64,000 bases of DNA from Gracilariopsis chorda (Eukaryota > Rhodophyta > Florideophyceae > Gracilariales > Gracilariaceae). Under the pieces are notes generated by a model. It was not told where the DNA came from, did not search any database, and worked only from the letters and a program-made list of their open reading frames with translations. The DNA lies in assembly GCA_003194525.1 (NCBI GenBank), contig NBIV01000003.1:772393-836392 (forward strand). The letters run 5' to 3'. Each line of letters begins with the position of its first letter. Position 1 is the stretch's first letter. Made by a program: the position numbers and the translations under genes. This document shows positions 21,938 through 31,886 of this stretch, piece after piece.

Positions 21938-22261
21938 ATGGTCTGGGCGTTACAGACGCTACGCCCATACCTTATGGGTACCTACTTCACCGTCAAAACG
22001 GATCATTCCGCGCTATGCTGGCTGGTGTCGATTACTGAGCCCTCAGGTCGCCTGATGCGTTGGAGAATTCGGCTGGCCGAGTTTGGTTTTGGCATCCACC
22101 ACAAGAAAGGGAACCTTAACGCCCAAGCGGACGCTCTTTTACGTTTAGGAACGGAGGCTCAGGCTCTTCCTTTCGAGGACGATGAGGAGTACATCCCCTG
22201 CTTCCTACTCAACGAGGTTGATTCAGAATACGATCTGATTACAGATGATATAGGTGACTAA
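21938..22261 (+). pseudogene. RNase H and connection of chromovirus B
   Basis: The frame contains VKTDHSALCWL, RLMRWRIRLAEF, and KGNLNAQADALLR, the second half of a gypsy RNase H including its last catalytic Asp. The first catalytic strand lies upstream in a broken frame near 21790 (VDTESS). An acidic linker leads towards integrase. Confidence 0.8.
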
Positions 22262-22599
22262 ATACTCGTCGTAGACGGAGACGACCCCGACCTGGGCTCT
22301 TTCGTCCCAATAAACCCCGAGTAGATGACTCGTAAACAGTTCGGAGATCCGTTTTGTACGAAGATACGCGCCCAGTTGAAGGGTGGCGCTAAAATCCCCT
22401 TGGGGTCAACTCTCAAGGATTCTCGATCTATACGGTGAGCTCTATTCTACAGATCGTGGTTCCCAATACTCTACAGTCACGTGTCTTACACCTCTCAAAT
22501 CACTCGAAGATGTCCGCTCATTTTGTTGCCGGGAATTTGTACACGTCGCTTCGTCGGGATTTCTATTGGCCTGCATTACCAATCGACTGATACTCAATT

Positions 22600-23741
22600 G
22601 TGAGATCCTGTACCCATTGTGCTTGTGAAAGATTGAAGTTACTTGGCCATGCGAAGAAGCTGACTCTGTTCCCTGCACGGGCCCCACTTGAGTTCGTGGC
22701 AATCGATATACTCGGTGAATTTCTCCGGACGTTCCTTGGTAACAAGTTCTTACTCGTCATCACGGACAGATTTTCATACTTAGTTCGGACAGTTCCGCTA
22801 AGGAAGATTACCGTTCGCAGTGTTGCGGAAGCTTTTGTTCGTCAGTGGGTCCTTGCTTACGGCCCGCCAGTCAATCTCATTTCAGAAAATGGACCACAAT
22901 TTGTGGCTCGCTTCTTTCAAGACGTGTGTCGAATACTCGACGTGAAGAATCTCTTTACGAGCTTGTACCACCCATAATAAAATGGTCAAGTAGAACGGTT
23001 TAACCGAACGCTGCTATTCGCATTGCTGGCCTATGCGACAGAAATCCAAGGACTTGGTATATGTTTACGGATACCGTTACATATTTGTATAGTACGCAGG
23101 TTCACAGAGTTACTGGTCTTTTTCCATTCGAACTAGTACTCTCCTGAGCCCCGCTATTGGTTAAATTTGAATCACAACCTACATTGGATCGATTCCCGTC
23201 TACGACGGATCACTACATCCAATGGAAGAATTGGCTCACGACCATCGTTCCTTTCGCCCAATCTTCAATGGCAAAAGCCCAACCCGCTTACAATCGGAAC
23301 TTCGATGCTCGAATTCGCCGACCCCTTCCCGATATTGAAAAAGGACAGCTAGCTTCCGCAAGGAAAGAATACTACAATCCCGAGAGGGAAAAGCGACAAA
23401 AACTCTCTCCCATCACGAATGGCCCCTATAAGATCATCTCCATCGAGAAGGACACAGTCGTACTGGAGGTTGGTGATAATCACGAACGCTTTTCTCGAGA
23501 TCGAGCGTTTCAAGCACCAAATTCCATCACGGAAGTTCTTCTGGACCGTAACGGAACGGATGAGACAAACGCCCCCAGTTCTTCTAACAAGGGTATCTTT
23601 ACAACCGCGATAGGGCTCCCTCACCCATCGAGGGGACTCTCGGACGTACCTACGCTTTCTACTACCGAACCTTCGGTTACCAACCGTCTGGTTCTCTCTC
23701 GCTCTTTAGCGCCTGTTATTCCGTCGCCAGACGTGGTTTAA
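22600..23741 (+). pseudogene. Integrase of chromovirus B with GPY/F module
   Basis: The CTHC zinc-module end at 22606, VAIDILG (first Asp), then LISENGPQF where the usual second catalytic Asp is Glu, then two stops and VERFNRT containing the catalytic Glu (about 22985). The 23157-23741 frame carries a GPY/F-type module (TNGPYKIISIEKDTVVLEV), characteristic of chromoviral integrases. The D-to-E change and the paired stops show it is inactive. Confidence 0.85.
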
Positions 23742-24587
23742 ATTCCCCTCGCTCCACCTAAGTAAAAAGAGGGGATAGATCACCGCCGCGATAACCATTT
23801 ACCGGTGTCGCAACCGTTAATTACTGCTCGTGAAACATGGACTGTCGACGTGGATTCACTGCACGGATCCTTCCAGAACGGCAAAGTGGCGGATACCCCG
23901 GGTGCGGGCACTGCAAGCTTGCAGCCTAGCAGTGATGCTAAGGGCATGGACCCACCCCCAGTAGGAAGGATCAAACTTGTCGACAAGGATACTTCGCGGC
24001 CCGTCACAGGGAATTCACCTCAGCAGGCTGATATACGCAATTAAGTTAGAGACGTTAATTCCAGTACAACTGTATTGGATCCGCAGTCGGAGAATAGTGC
24101 CAAAGACCGTCGGAAACTGTCGTTGACCTTTTCGAGAAAGAGCTTAATCAACTCTGCCCCAACTGGGAGTGGTAACACAAGAAAACTGGTTGACAAAGGA
24201 GTCGACCACCTTGTTACGCAGTCGCCAACTCCCCACGTCGTGAAAACCCCACTGTCTCCGCACGCTAGCGGGCAAACCAGGTCTGTCACGGCGGACCCTG
24301 GCGTTATCAGCCCCCTGAGGGATTACATGGCATACAGCACTGTGAATTGTACTCACCCAAGCATGGGTCGGGATAGGCAATCGACGCCATTGTGCGGAAG
24401 TCGCTTAGCTAATACCCATCAAAATGGCCCAGGAGACCACGAAGTGGACGGTTAAGCTGTTACCCAGGCCACTGCAGGGTTGGACAGAACTGCAAACGCT
24501 GGTGGAACGCCGCACGCCCCGTCACGTGACGCGCGCCGTGCGCCATCTCGTGGAGGCCTCATATCACAATGGCAAACCGTCACCGCC
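23742..24587 (+). other. Integrase-to-chromodomain linker of B, degraded
   Basis: Open but unrecognised + frames (23805-24044, 24075-24455, 24424-24663) rich in Ser, Thr, Pro and Gly. They sit between the GPY/F module and the C insertion point. I regard them as the disordered linker of the B polyprotein before its chromodomain, not as separate genes. Confidence 0.4.
24583..24587. repeat. Target-site duplication of C, left copy
   Basis: CCGCC directly before the LTR at 24588, identical to CCGCC at 30926-30930 directly after the other LTR. Confidence 0.85.
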
Positions 24588-24736
24588 TGAAAAACGCGGG
24601 GTAGTGCCTTGCGGCTTGACCCATATACGAGGTCAGCCAGAGCCGCGGGCGGTGCTTTATTGATACTCTGACCGTCAGGTTCAGTGAAACGTGTACGTCT
24701 ACACGTTTCACTGAACGGCTGGTACAGCCATTCACA
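24588..24736 (-). repeat. 3' LTR of copia C
   Basis: 149 bp, TGAAAAACGCGG to CCATTCACA on the + strand. The minus strand has AATAAA (24656-24661), a polyadenylation signal in the sense of the element. Confidence 0.88.
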
Positions 24737-24747
24737 CCGTCCCTCGC
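24737..24747 (-). promoter_or_regulatory. Polypurine tract of copia C
   Basis: The minus strand reads GCGAGGGACGG right before the 3' LTR. This is the expected position of the plus-strand primer for reverse transcription. Confidence 0.6.
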
Positions 24748-25005
24748 AGTTATGAACAAAATATCATTATTGCGTACTACTAGTATCTATCTCGAATAAT
24801 TGACTAAAGGTGCCACCGTTAAAAACCTTTTGCGCAGCAAAACCTTGTAGGAAAAATCTGCCCCAAAAGGAAAATGTAAAGCAAGTTACATTCTACTCTG
24901 ATCCGTATAAAAGTACGACGGTTTCTTATTTCTGTACCAAAAATCAAAGAAAAACAAAATCACAAATAGAAAAACACAAGCGTTAGAAAACTTGTCAAAA
25001 GAGAA

Positions 25006-25434
25006 TCAGAAGTGAAGATGTACGCCACACAGCAAACCCAATGTTTGCAGACGGTCTTGCCCAAACGACTTAGTAAACACGTCGGCAGGCTGCATTTCAG
25101 TTCGCACGTATTCCATGCGAACAATTCCATTCGTCACCAATTCTTTACCATGGTGGAACTTCAGAGCAATATGCTTGTTACGCTCAGACGTCCGGGCATT
25201 TTGGACGATTGACAACGCGGTGGAGCTATCACTGAATACCGGGATGGGATACATGTCTTCCGGTTCATCTTCAACGATGGTTTCATACAGCATTTCCCAA
25301 AACAATCTCCTTAGCCATGTCACGCCTTTTCCACAATAGGACAGTGCGATGTATTCAGCCTCTCCAGACGATAGCGCAATTATCGTCTGCTTCTTTGTAG
25401 TCCAAAGAATGGGTCCTTCGTTTACCTTTACCAA
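25006..25434 (-). pseudogene. RNase H of copia C
   Basis: 142 codons. Copia RNase H landmarks: KKQTIIALSSGEAEYIALS with the catalytic Glu, PVFSDSSTALSI with a catalytic Asp, SERNKHIALKFHHGKELV, and the C-terminal MQPADVFTKSF. It ends about 260 bp from the 3' LTR. It is separated from the RT fragments by stops and shifts near 25435-25485. Confidence 0.9.
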
Positions 25435-25485
25435 TAAACCAGTTGTAGACTTTCTGGTGTCCTTGCAACCAGCCCAGTCTGCATC

Positions 25486-26334
25486 TCAATACCCTTCCAT
25501 CGGCGCGTTGGCGCTTGATGAGAAGTGGAGGCAATAGTCTTTCGTACCTTTCAGGTACCTTAACGCCCTTTTCGCAAGTCCAGCATGTCTCTTTCCAGGA
25601 GCATGCACTTGCCTCGCTAGCATTGAAGCTGCGAACATGATGTCAGGCCTTGACTTCACAGCCAAGTACATCAAATGCCCTACCAGATCTCGGTATCGGG
25701 CGTGAAGCACAGTGGACAGACCTTCTTCGTCGTCCTTTAGATCCGTCAGATCGAAAGAAGTAGGCAACGGAGTTTGCGCAGGATTCGAGTTCACTAATCC
25801 GTACTCCTCTAACGTCTACACGACGTATCTTTATTGTGATACCCAAATTCCTTTGCTGTCTCTGTCAATGTCCATCCCAGTAAAAGAATCTGCTTAACCA
25901 AGAAACTTTACTTGAAAGAGTTTTTTCATCTCTTCCTTAAAGTATTCCAGGCGAGATCTTGAGTCTCACAACATTAGTACGTCGTCTACTACAACCACAA
26001 GTATAATAACCCCAATACTCGACTTGTAGATATACAGTCGGCTGTCCGTTCGCGACTGCCGAACTTTTAGCTTTAGCAGCTCTGAATGGAATAGCGATCC
26101 CCAGATGTGTCTGGCTTGTTTCGCACCATACATTGACTTCAGTAGTAGGCAGACCTTTCCATGTTGATATGACGAGCCCGATGCATTGGTAGGCTGTTCC
26201 ATTATCAATGGCTCGTCCAGGTCTCCGTTTAAGTAAGCGTTACTTATATCCAAGGTTTCCATTATTAAACCTTGTGCAGCCGCTTTCGCCAGCCCAAGTC
26301 GGATTGTCTCTAGCCGTGCTACGGGAGCGTACAA
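25486..26334 (-). pseudogene. Reverse transcriptase of copia C, broken C-terminal part
   Basis: Frame 25966-26334 begins YAPVARLETIR, contains LDISNAYLNGDL with the first catalytic Asp, and VVVVDDVLML with the catalytic Asp pair, then stops. After a broken stretch the thumb resumes (25486-25794): YRDLVGHLMYLAVKSRPDIMF and ALRYLKGTKDYCL. The fragment follows the TAG that ends the pol frame upstream. Confidence 0.88.
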
Positions 26335-28053
26335 CTATTCCGGATCGTAATCCAAATACGGCTCCTGTTTGTCTCCTCGGACCACACATCGAGCCTTTGG
26401 CAGTACCTTCAGTGGCCTGCTGGTTATATGCTTCGAGATGAACGTCCACAGGAATGGCATTGGTTTCATTTCAGGTTTCCGGTCCACCAGCTTCCACGTC
26501 TTTCTGCTGGTTAGAGCCTCGTACTCCCTATCGATTGCATCGGCCCACATTGGAATGTTGCGTGCATCTCTAAAGGTCTTTGGAACCGTGAGATCCTGTT
26601 CCTCGTTGTCATACCTTGCCCTTGATACCAAGCACTGAGCTAGAGATGCGTCCATATGTTCTTCGTTGGCATCTCGCATATCGCTCTCGGCTTCTTTTCG
26701 TTTCAATGAGGAGAAATCAATCAGTTGATTGATTGAAGGGAGTCTTTCCTTTGTGACCGTGAAGTCCTGTTGTCTACATTTCACTACCTTGCGTAGCGAA
26801 GGAATGTAGATCCGGTACAGAGTGCGTAGGCTTTGCATTCCAACAAAGTGTCCGGGAAGTGCACGAGGCAAGAGCTTTTTGTTGGGAACAGTCTCTGACC
26901 TGTAAATAAATGCATGTCCCTTTCGTCCAAACATCAGAAGTCTCGAGAAGTCTGGCTTTCTCTTGAACCATAGTGTATAGATGATCTGCGTACCTACACG
27001 GGAGTTTGGTAGGCGATTACGTATCCAGTTCGCGTGACATATCGCCTCTTCCCATAGTTTTAAAGGGAGTTTTGAAGGGTACAGAATTGTCCTTGCAGTT
27101 TTTCGAAGGTCTTGGGTAATCTTTTCTGCTGCTCCATTCGACTGGTGGGCGTATGGCGGAGTGTACTCGAGGACAATTCCGTTTTCTGACGCGTATGCGA
27201 TGAAGCCATCAGATCGGTTCTCACCCGCCCCGTCAAGGCGAACGCGGTAGAGTCTTTGGCCTCGTAACTCGGTCTCTGCGCGCGCCTTGTACCATCTTAT
27301 GGAAGGAAAGAACTGCCGTTGCCTATCCATAAAGTATATAGATGACGACCTTGTGTTGTCATCAAAGAGAACCTGCATATACCTCGAGCCTTGTAATGAA
27401 GGTGGGGTAATCGGACCAGTGAGGTCTGTATGCACCAGCTCTAGCGGCTTCGTGGCCGTTGACGATGAGGGTTCCACGGCAGCCCGTTTTGTCCCTGCTT
27501 CAATACAGTCTGAGCATTGGATGTTGTATATTTCGGAGCGTAAGAGGTTTGGGATCTCTATCGATTGTTTCGAACAGGAGAAGAGCCTATCCTTTCCTGT
27601 GTGACCAAGTCTGTCGTGCCTGTCTTTGGCGGTGTCACCTGGGAACGGGTTTGCAGTTTGTGCTCTTGGCGGGGGAATAGGGTTCAGAAACGGATATAGT
27701 CCGTCCCTCTGTGGTGACCGGTAGAGTACATCACCAGAGTTCGGATGTTTGATGATGAAGCACGTGGAATCTGAGTTGTTCAAGAATTCTACACGAGTGT
27801 GTTGTGCGAGGATTGAGAGGGAAATGAGGTTAGAGTCGAAGGATGGTGTGTGGTTTGCGAGAAGACTCAATCCGTCTCCCAGTGGGAGTCTTATTGTTCC
27901 GTATCCTTCGATCCTAGACTGGCAGTCGCATGTGCGCAATGTTTGGTCTCCAGTACGGTGATAGTCCCAGAACAATGATTTGTCGTTCACAAAGTCATGT
28001 GTCGCACCACAGTCGAGCAATGTGTTGACTTTACTATCAAAGCAGGAAGACAT
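26335..28053 (-). CDS. Copia C protease-integrase-RT frame, 572 codons, ends at a TAG
   Basis: Starts inside the protease, with LLDCGATHDFV (active site DCGA; copia usually has DSGA). Integrase follows: H-x-R-L-G-H and CSDC zinc residues (about 150-185), then VHTDLTGPI, RLDGAGEN and SNGAAEKI supplying the D, D and E of the core. The start of RT comes at the end (TWKLVDRKPE, KARCVVRGD). The frame ends at a TAG in the middle of RT (26333-26335 on the + strand), beyond which RT continues directly in the same frame. The upstream link to Gag is shifted near 28054-28158. Confidence 0.88.
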   Translation of the reverse strand: MSSCFDSKVNTLLDCGATHDFVNDKSLFWDYHRTGDQTLRTCDCQSRIEGYGTIRLPLGDGLSLLANHTPSFDSNLISLSILAQHTRVEFLNNSDSTCFIIKHPNSGDVLYRSPQRDGLYPFLNPIPPPRAQTANPFPGDTAKDRHDRLGHTGKDRLFSCSKQSIEIPNLLRSEIYNIQCSDCIEAGTKRAAVEPSSSTATKPLELVHTDLTGPITPPSLQGSRYMQVLFDDNTRSSSIYFMDRQRQFFPSIRWYKARAETELRGQRLYRVRLDGAGENRSDGFIAYASENGIVLEYTPPYAHQSNGAAEKITQDLRKTARTILYPSKLPLKLWEEAICHANWIRNRLPNSRVGTQIIYTLWFKRKPDFSRLLMFGRKGHAFIYRSETVPNKKLLPRALPGHFVGMQSLRTLYRIYIPSLRKVVKCRQQDFTVTKERLPSINQLIDFSSLKRKEAESDMRDANEEHMDASLAQCLVSRARYDNEEQDLTVPKTFRDARNIPMWADAIDREYEALTSRKTWKLVDRKPEMKPMPFLWTFISKHITSRPLKVLPKARCVVRGDKQEPYLDYDPE

Positions 28054-28158
28054 AGCCTTAGCACTTGCAACGAAACTTCGTGGCTCTTGTTCAGTGTTAT
28101 ATCGTTGGCTATTGTTTCGGTGTGGGTTTTGTTCATGCCTGCTTGAGTCCCATGGTCC

Positions 28159-29010
28159 CTACTTTCTGTTCTTGTTTCTCCTGGGGAAGCAATTTCTTCC
28201 GCGTTTAGGATGTCTGTTATTTGCGCGGTCAATCGTTCTTTTTACTCTGCATTCGGCGCGAATGTGTTCTAGTTTACCACAGTTCCAGGATATGACATAA
28301 TTGGATTTGAATGTGGATTGTTTTGGTCCAGCGTGATATATCTGGGCTGCTGGGTACGGATGTTGTCGCGCTTCATTTGTTTCTTGTGCCTTAGAGGTAG
28401 TTGCGGACTTTCGATGCTTTCTTCTGTCCATTTCAAAACGTACGAGGGAAACGACTTGATCGTATTCCATGTTATTGGCTTCAGCTAGGAGAGTGATCGC
28501 CATTAGAGATTCAGGGAGTGTTTTAAGTAGGCAGGCGGTGCGTTCGGGATCAGGTAGTCGATCTCCTAAGCGTGCAAGCTCTAAGAAAATGGTTTCCATG
28601 TCGTGCACGTGCTTCTGTATGTCTTCACCATCATGAAATATCATACCGTTTAGAAGTTGACGGAGGTTCATCTTCGACTGGATGTTGTCCTTCTCATAGG
28701 TTGATTCCAACCTCGCCCATACTTCTAATAAGGTGCAGTGCTCTCGTTCCAGTAAGTCTGAGACGGCGACGATTGGTTGTGTACCTAAGGTTTGCACGAT
28801 AATAGAACGTGCTTTCCTATTGGCATCGTCCCAGTGCTTTCGCACTTGGGCGCTACTTTGTCCCTCTATGGGTCGCTCTTGACTGAGCACGAAGAGTGCT
28901 TGTGAGGCTTGCATCAAGTCGCGAACGTATATACGCCAAGTATAGTAGTCTGCGTTTCCTTTTAAGCGGGTGACGTGCCTTGTATCTGTAACTCGATACC
29001 CATCCATCAC
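28159..29010 (-). CDS. Copia C Gag
   Basis: 283 residues, open throughout. The N-terminal half is the helical copia Gag fold (LKGNADYYTWRIYVRDLM, then VWARLESTYEKDN and LRQLLNGMIF). Near the C-terminus there is one zinc knuckle, WNCGKLEHIRAEC, with CX2CX4HX4C spacing if the first Cys is replaced (the readable form is S-W-N-C, so the first Cys appears lost). The tail is very basic (KRGRNCFPRRNKNRK). It would coat the element RNA in virus-like particles. Confidence 0.85.
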   Translation of the reverse strand: MMDGYRVTDTRHVTRLKGNADYYTWRIYVRDLMQASQALFVLSQERPIEGQSSAQVRKHWDDANRKARSIIVQTLGTQPIVAVSDLLEREHCTLLEVWARLESTYEKDNIQSKMNLRQLLNGMIFHDGEDIQKHVHDMETIFLELARLGDRLPDPERTACLLKTLPESLMAITLLAEANNMEYDQVVSLVRFEMDRRKHRKSATTSKAQETNEARQHPYPAAQIYHAGPKQSTFKSNYVISWNCGKLEHIRAECRVKRTIDRANNRHPKRGRNCFPRRNKNRK

Positions 29011-30776
29011 TGAGAGACTGGCAGTGAGAGAGGAGAGTCGTAATTTGTTATCTTCACCGGTCCTCTACCGGGCGAGGGATTATTCGTGGCGGGGACGCTG
29101 GCAGGAGATGCTATCTCCGAAGGCCCTAAAGGTCAGACCTCTGACTCTGTGTTAGACTCTTCCGGTGAGTTGTGATTTGCTGCGGCTTTACAAGTTCTGG
29201 ACAAACCACAACTTGGTGCGCGCTTTCTAAAGGAACGTCCAGGAGAGGTTACTAACAGGGGATATTTTTTTACCAGTAAACCTCCTCTAGTTCCTTGCGG
29301 ATGCTTGCTCGGCAAAGGTTTCTCTGCTATCACTAACCACGATTTAGTCCGGGCTGAACGATGAAACATGTCTCCGAGGATTCGCAGCGCACACCCCAGC
29401 AGAACCGGTTATGCGGTGTGATTACTAGCCCTCCGATTAGTTCAAGTCCCCACTCGATTCCCTGCCGGTGCTAAGCTTTCGAAGTATATCGGCAGTCAAA
29501 GTGCCAATGTCCACGTAGGGGTAATGGCAACAGAGGCCCTTAATCACAGACGCAAGCTTCCCCTCTGGTGAATTCTCACTTCCACGTGGCTTCCGGTGGA
29601 GTGGCGGGACTTTCTTTTCAACCCGAGTTTTTAGGATGAGGAGGTAACGCCGATTCGCAATGCATACGCAAACGGCGGGTGTGTATAGTTGTTAGTTCAG
29701 CGCGGGGGTGCGGAGCGTGTAGTAGTAGCAAAGAGTTTCAGCGTAGAGGCTTCAGGTGGTCGGTCCAGACGCCAAGCCGATGGCAAGGGTTGTTCAACGA
29801 CACGGAGATGTTCAAGAAGCCTCTAGCCTACACGCGTCTACGCAGCGCGGGAACGAGGAGAAGGGAACAGGGGTTTCTTTCGGTGTGATAACAATTTAGC
29901 GAGGTTCCGTTGGTGATTGAGGAGGAAGAGTAGAAACACAACTTCCAGTTTGCTGAGAAGTCGCGTGGCTCTCGGCTACGTACGCTGTAGGGATGCGCGA
30001 GACCCAAGTAGAAAGGCCATCAGATTAAGCGCAACAGATAATAGCGAAGATGAAATGGAAGCGCGAGGGAGAGACTGCTTCACTACCGCACTAGCGTGGT
30101 GAAAGTGCAGTGGCGACGGTAATGCGCAATACCCAAGGTAGTGGCGAGACCAAAGATGTCTTTTGAGCCAGATGTTGCAATGCGCAAGCTCGTTAGATGT
30201 TCTTGAAATACGACGAAGTCCGTAGGTTGCAGAAATGGGGGAACGTTTCCCCCAATTCTGCAAGTCAAAAAATAATTGCCAGTAAGGCGGGTTGTGGTCC
30301 GGCGCAGTATTGCTAAAAGGGGCTACCAGGTTACCAGATCAAGGCTACTCAAGGTTACTTCGGAGGCTACTTGGAGCCTGCGGAGATGGGGGAATGTTTC
30401 CCCCAATCTTGCAAGTGAGGTTGTGAATTGGAAGCCAACTCCAAAAAAAGGCAAGTCCGAAAGCGCGTCGATGTGATGAACGCAAATCGGAAGCTGATGA
30501 TCACGAGGTTTCCGGGAGAGATTGTGCACAAGTTCAGACGTGAGTTTGCTTTGCCACGCAAACGGGAGCGCAATAAATGAATTAGTGCTATCGCAAAGGG
30601 GTGCACTAATCCTGATGTAGTTTTAAAATACTCTTGAACGAAAGCTCTCCAAGCGGGTGAACGTCGGGGGCGCGTCGGGTGGGGCGCGTGCGAACTCTCC
30701 AAGGCAATAGAAAGGGAAAGGGGAAGGGAAGCGCGGTGAGAACCCAGGGTGGGAGTTTTTCACAGCGATGCTACGA
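29011..30776 (-). other. Long untranslated leader of copia C
   Basis: About 1.77 kb between the 5' LTR and the Gag start without a recognisable ORF, far longer than usual for copia. It includes two related imperfect palindromes, each with a GGGGGAA-x-TTTCCCCC core followed by a TGCAAGT tail (about 30229-30266 and 30380-30413). Either a packaging or ribosome-entry region or foreign DNA carried by C. Confidence 0.5.
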
Positions 30777-30925
30777 TGAAAGACGCGGGGTAGTGCCTTG
30801 CGGCTTGACCCACATACGAGGTCAGCCAGAGCCGCCGGCGGTGCTTTATTGATACTCTTAACGTCAGGTTCAATGAAACGTGTACGTCTACAAGTTTCAC
30901 TGATCGGCTGGTACAGCCATTCACA
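30777..30925 (-). repeat. 5' LTR of copia C
   Basis: 149 bp, TGAAAGACGCGG to CCATTCACA on the + strand. It pairs with 24588-24736 and is immediately followed by the CCGCC duplication. Confidence 0.88.
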
Positions 30926-30930
30926 CCGCC
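30926..30930. repeat. Target-site duplication of C, right copy
   Basis: CCGCC after the 5' LTR of C, identical to 24583-24587. Confidence 0.85.
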
Positions 30931-31133
30931 GACAGGGGCGACACGTCGGGCGAGAGTGTACACGACTTCGGTCTCCACAATCAGCCACCTGAGCACGAAC
31001 CGTGGCAATCAGGACTGAAGTACCCCGGCAAGCTGTACCCTCGCAAGCTGGCGGTGAAAGCTTTTAGTCTTGAGGAACCGTCATCGCCATCATAAGAAGT
31101 GCGATCTCCAACACGCTCACGCAGACGACAGGC

Positions 31134-31448
31134 TTGCATCGATTGCACCCTACAGACCACAGAGTAGTAGGTGCACCGATTACGTCGTTGGAACATACCG
31201 TGGACAGGACGGACGATGACACTGCCAAGCAGGGAGTACATGCACAGGAGTTTGTCATAGAGCACGTTGTCGAACAAAGTTTCATAAACGATGGGTTCAT
31301 CAATTACCGTGTCCGATGGTTTGGCTACCAACCCCCAGCGGACACGGATGAACTGGTTGAAATCTTGCCCAGATCGAAAATCGTGCAGTATCATCGCCGT
31401 AGCAAACTAGAGATGCCGCCGAACCTCGATCGCGCCCTCGTCGGCTAG
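31134..31448 (+). pseudogene. Chromodomain of chromovirus B integrase
   Basis: A 104-codon frame. Residues about 39-88 (31248-31400) are a chromodomain: EFVIEHVVEQSF, YRVRWFGY and then the acidic helix DELVEILPRSKIVQYHRR. In chromoviruses this domain at the integrase C-terminus binds histone marks and directs integration. It belongs to the polyprotein whose GPY/F module ends before 23742. The 6.3-kb copia C lies between the two. Confidence 0.85.
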
Positions 31449-31886
31449 CTCGATGGACATGCGGATGTACCAATCTCGGTCTCTAGGGGATTCCACAACG
31501 TCCCTATGGAGGGCAACATGGCCCACTACTGTGAAGGAAAGATCTTCAATTGAAGCAGGAGTTTCAGTTTAGGACGATGTAGACTCTGGAAGAGGAAGTG
31601 GAAAGAAGAAAGATGGAACTTTTGGAAAAGGGAGAGGAATCTCTGGAGAGAAAATGATGAGGTGCTATTAGAATAAGTGGAAAGCCCTTTAGGGAGAAGA
31701 AGGAGAAGAAAAGATCATGAGAAGTACAGTTTGCTGATACTCATAACTATATCGCTACCCACTAGCCAGGGTCACAACAGCCAATTTTTGGGGACTCACT
31801 AGGTATTCTCAAGAGGCTGTTCCCCCAGATTCGGGCTCAGTGCCGTCCTGACCCATCCCCGCCTGGAGCGCTCCTTGCATTTCGGA
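31449..31886 (+). other. Purine-rich stretch after the chromodomain
   Basis: Strongly GA-rich on the + strand (31530-31720), presumably 3' untranslated sequence of B. No gene seen. It borders the antisense gene that follows. Confidence 0.4.

Larger units (their letters stand above)
24588..30925 (-). mobile_element. Ty1/copia element C, complete with both LTRs
   Basis: A 6338-bp element with two 149-bp LTRs (24588-24736 and 30777-30925), both TG...CA on the + strand, flanked by CCGCC. In minus-strand order: 5' LTR, an unusually long leader (29011-30776), Gag (28159-29010), protease-integrase-RT (25966-28053), RNase H (25006-25434), polypurine tract, 3' LTR. The LTRs differ at about 8 of 149 positions by hand count, fewer than those of B, in line with C having landed later. 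Pol has an internal TAG and several shifts, so it is no longer autonomous. Confidence 0.9.

Noticed and set aside
24591-24733. Similarity of 24591-24733 to 30780-30922 as a segmental duplication of chromovirus B
   Set aside because: Extending the match gives TG...CA ends, a polyadenylation signal and CCGCC duplications, so these are the LTRs of copia C.
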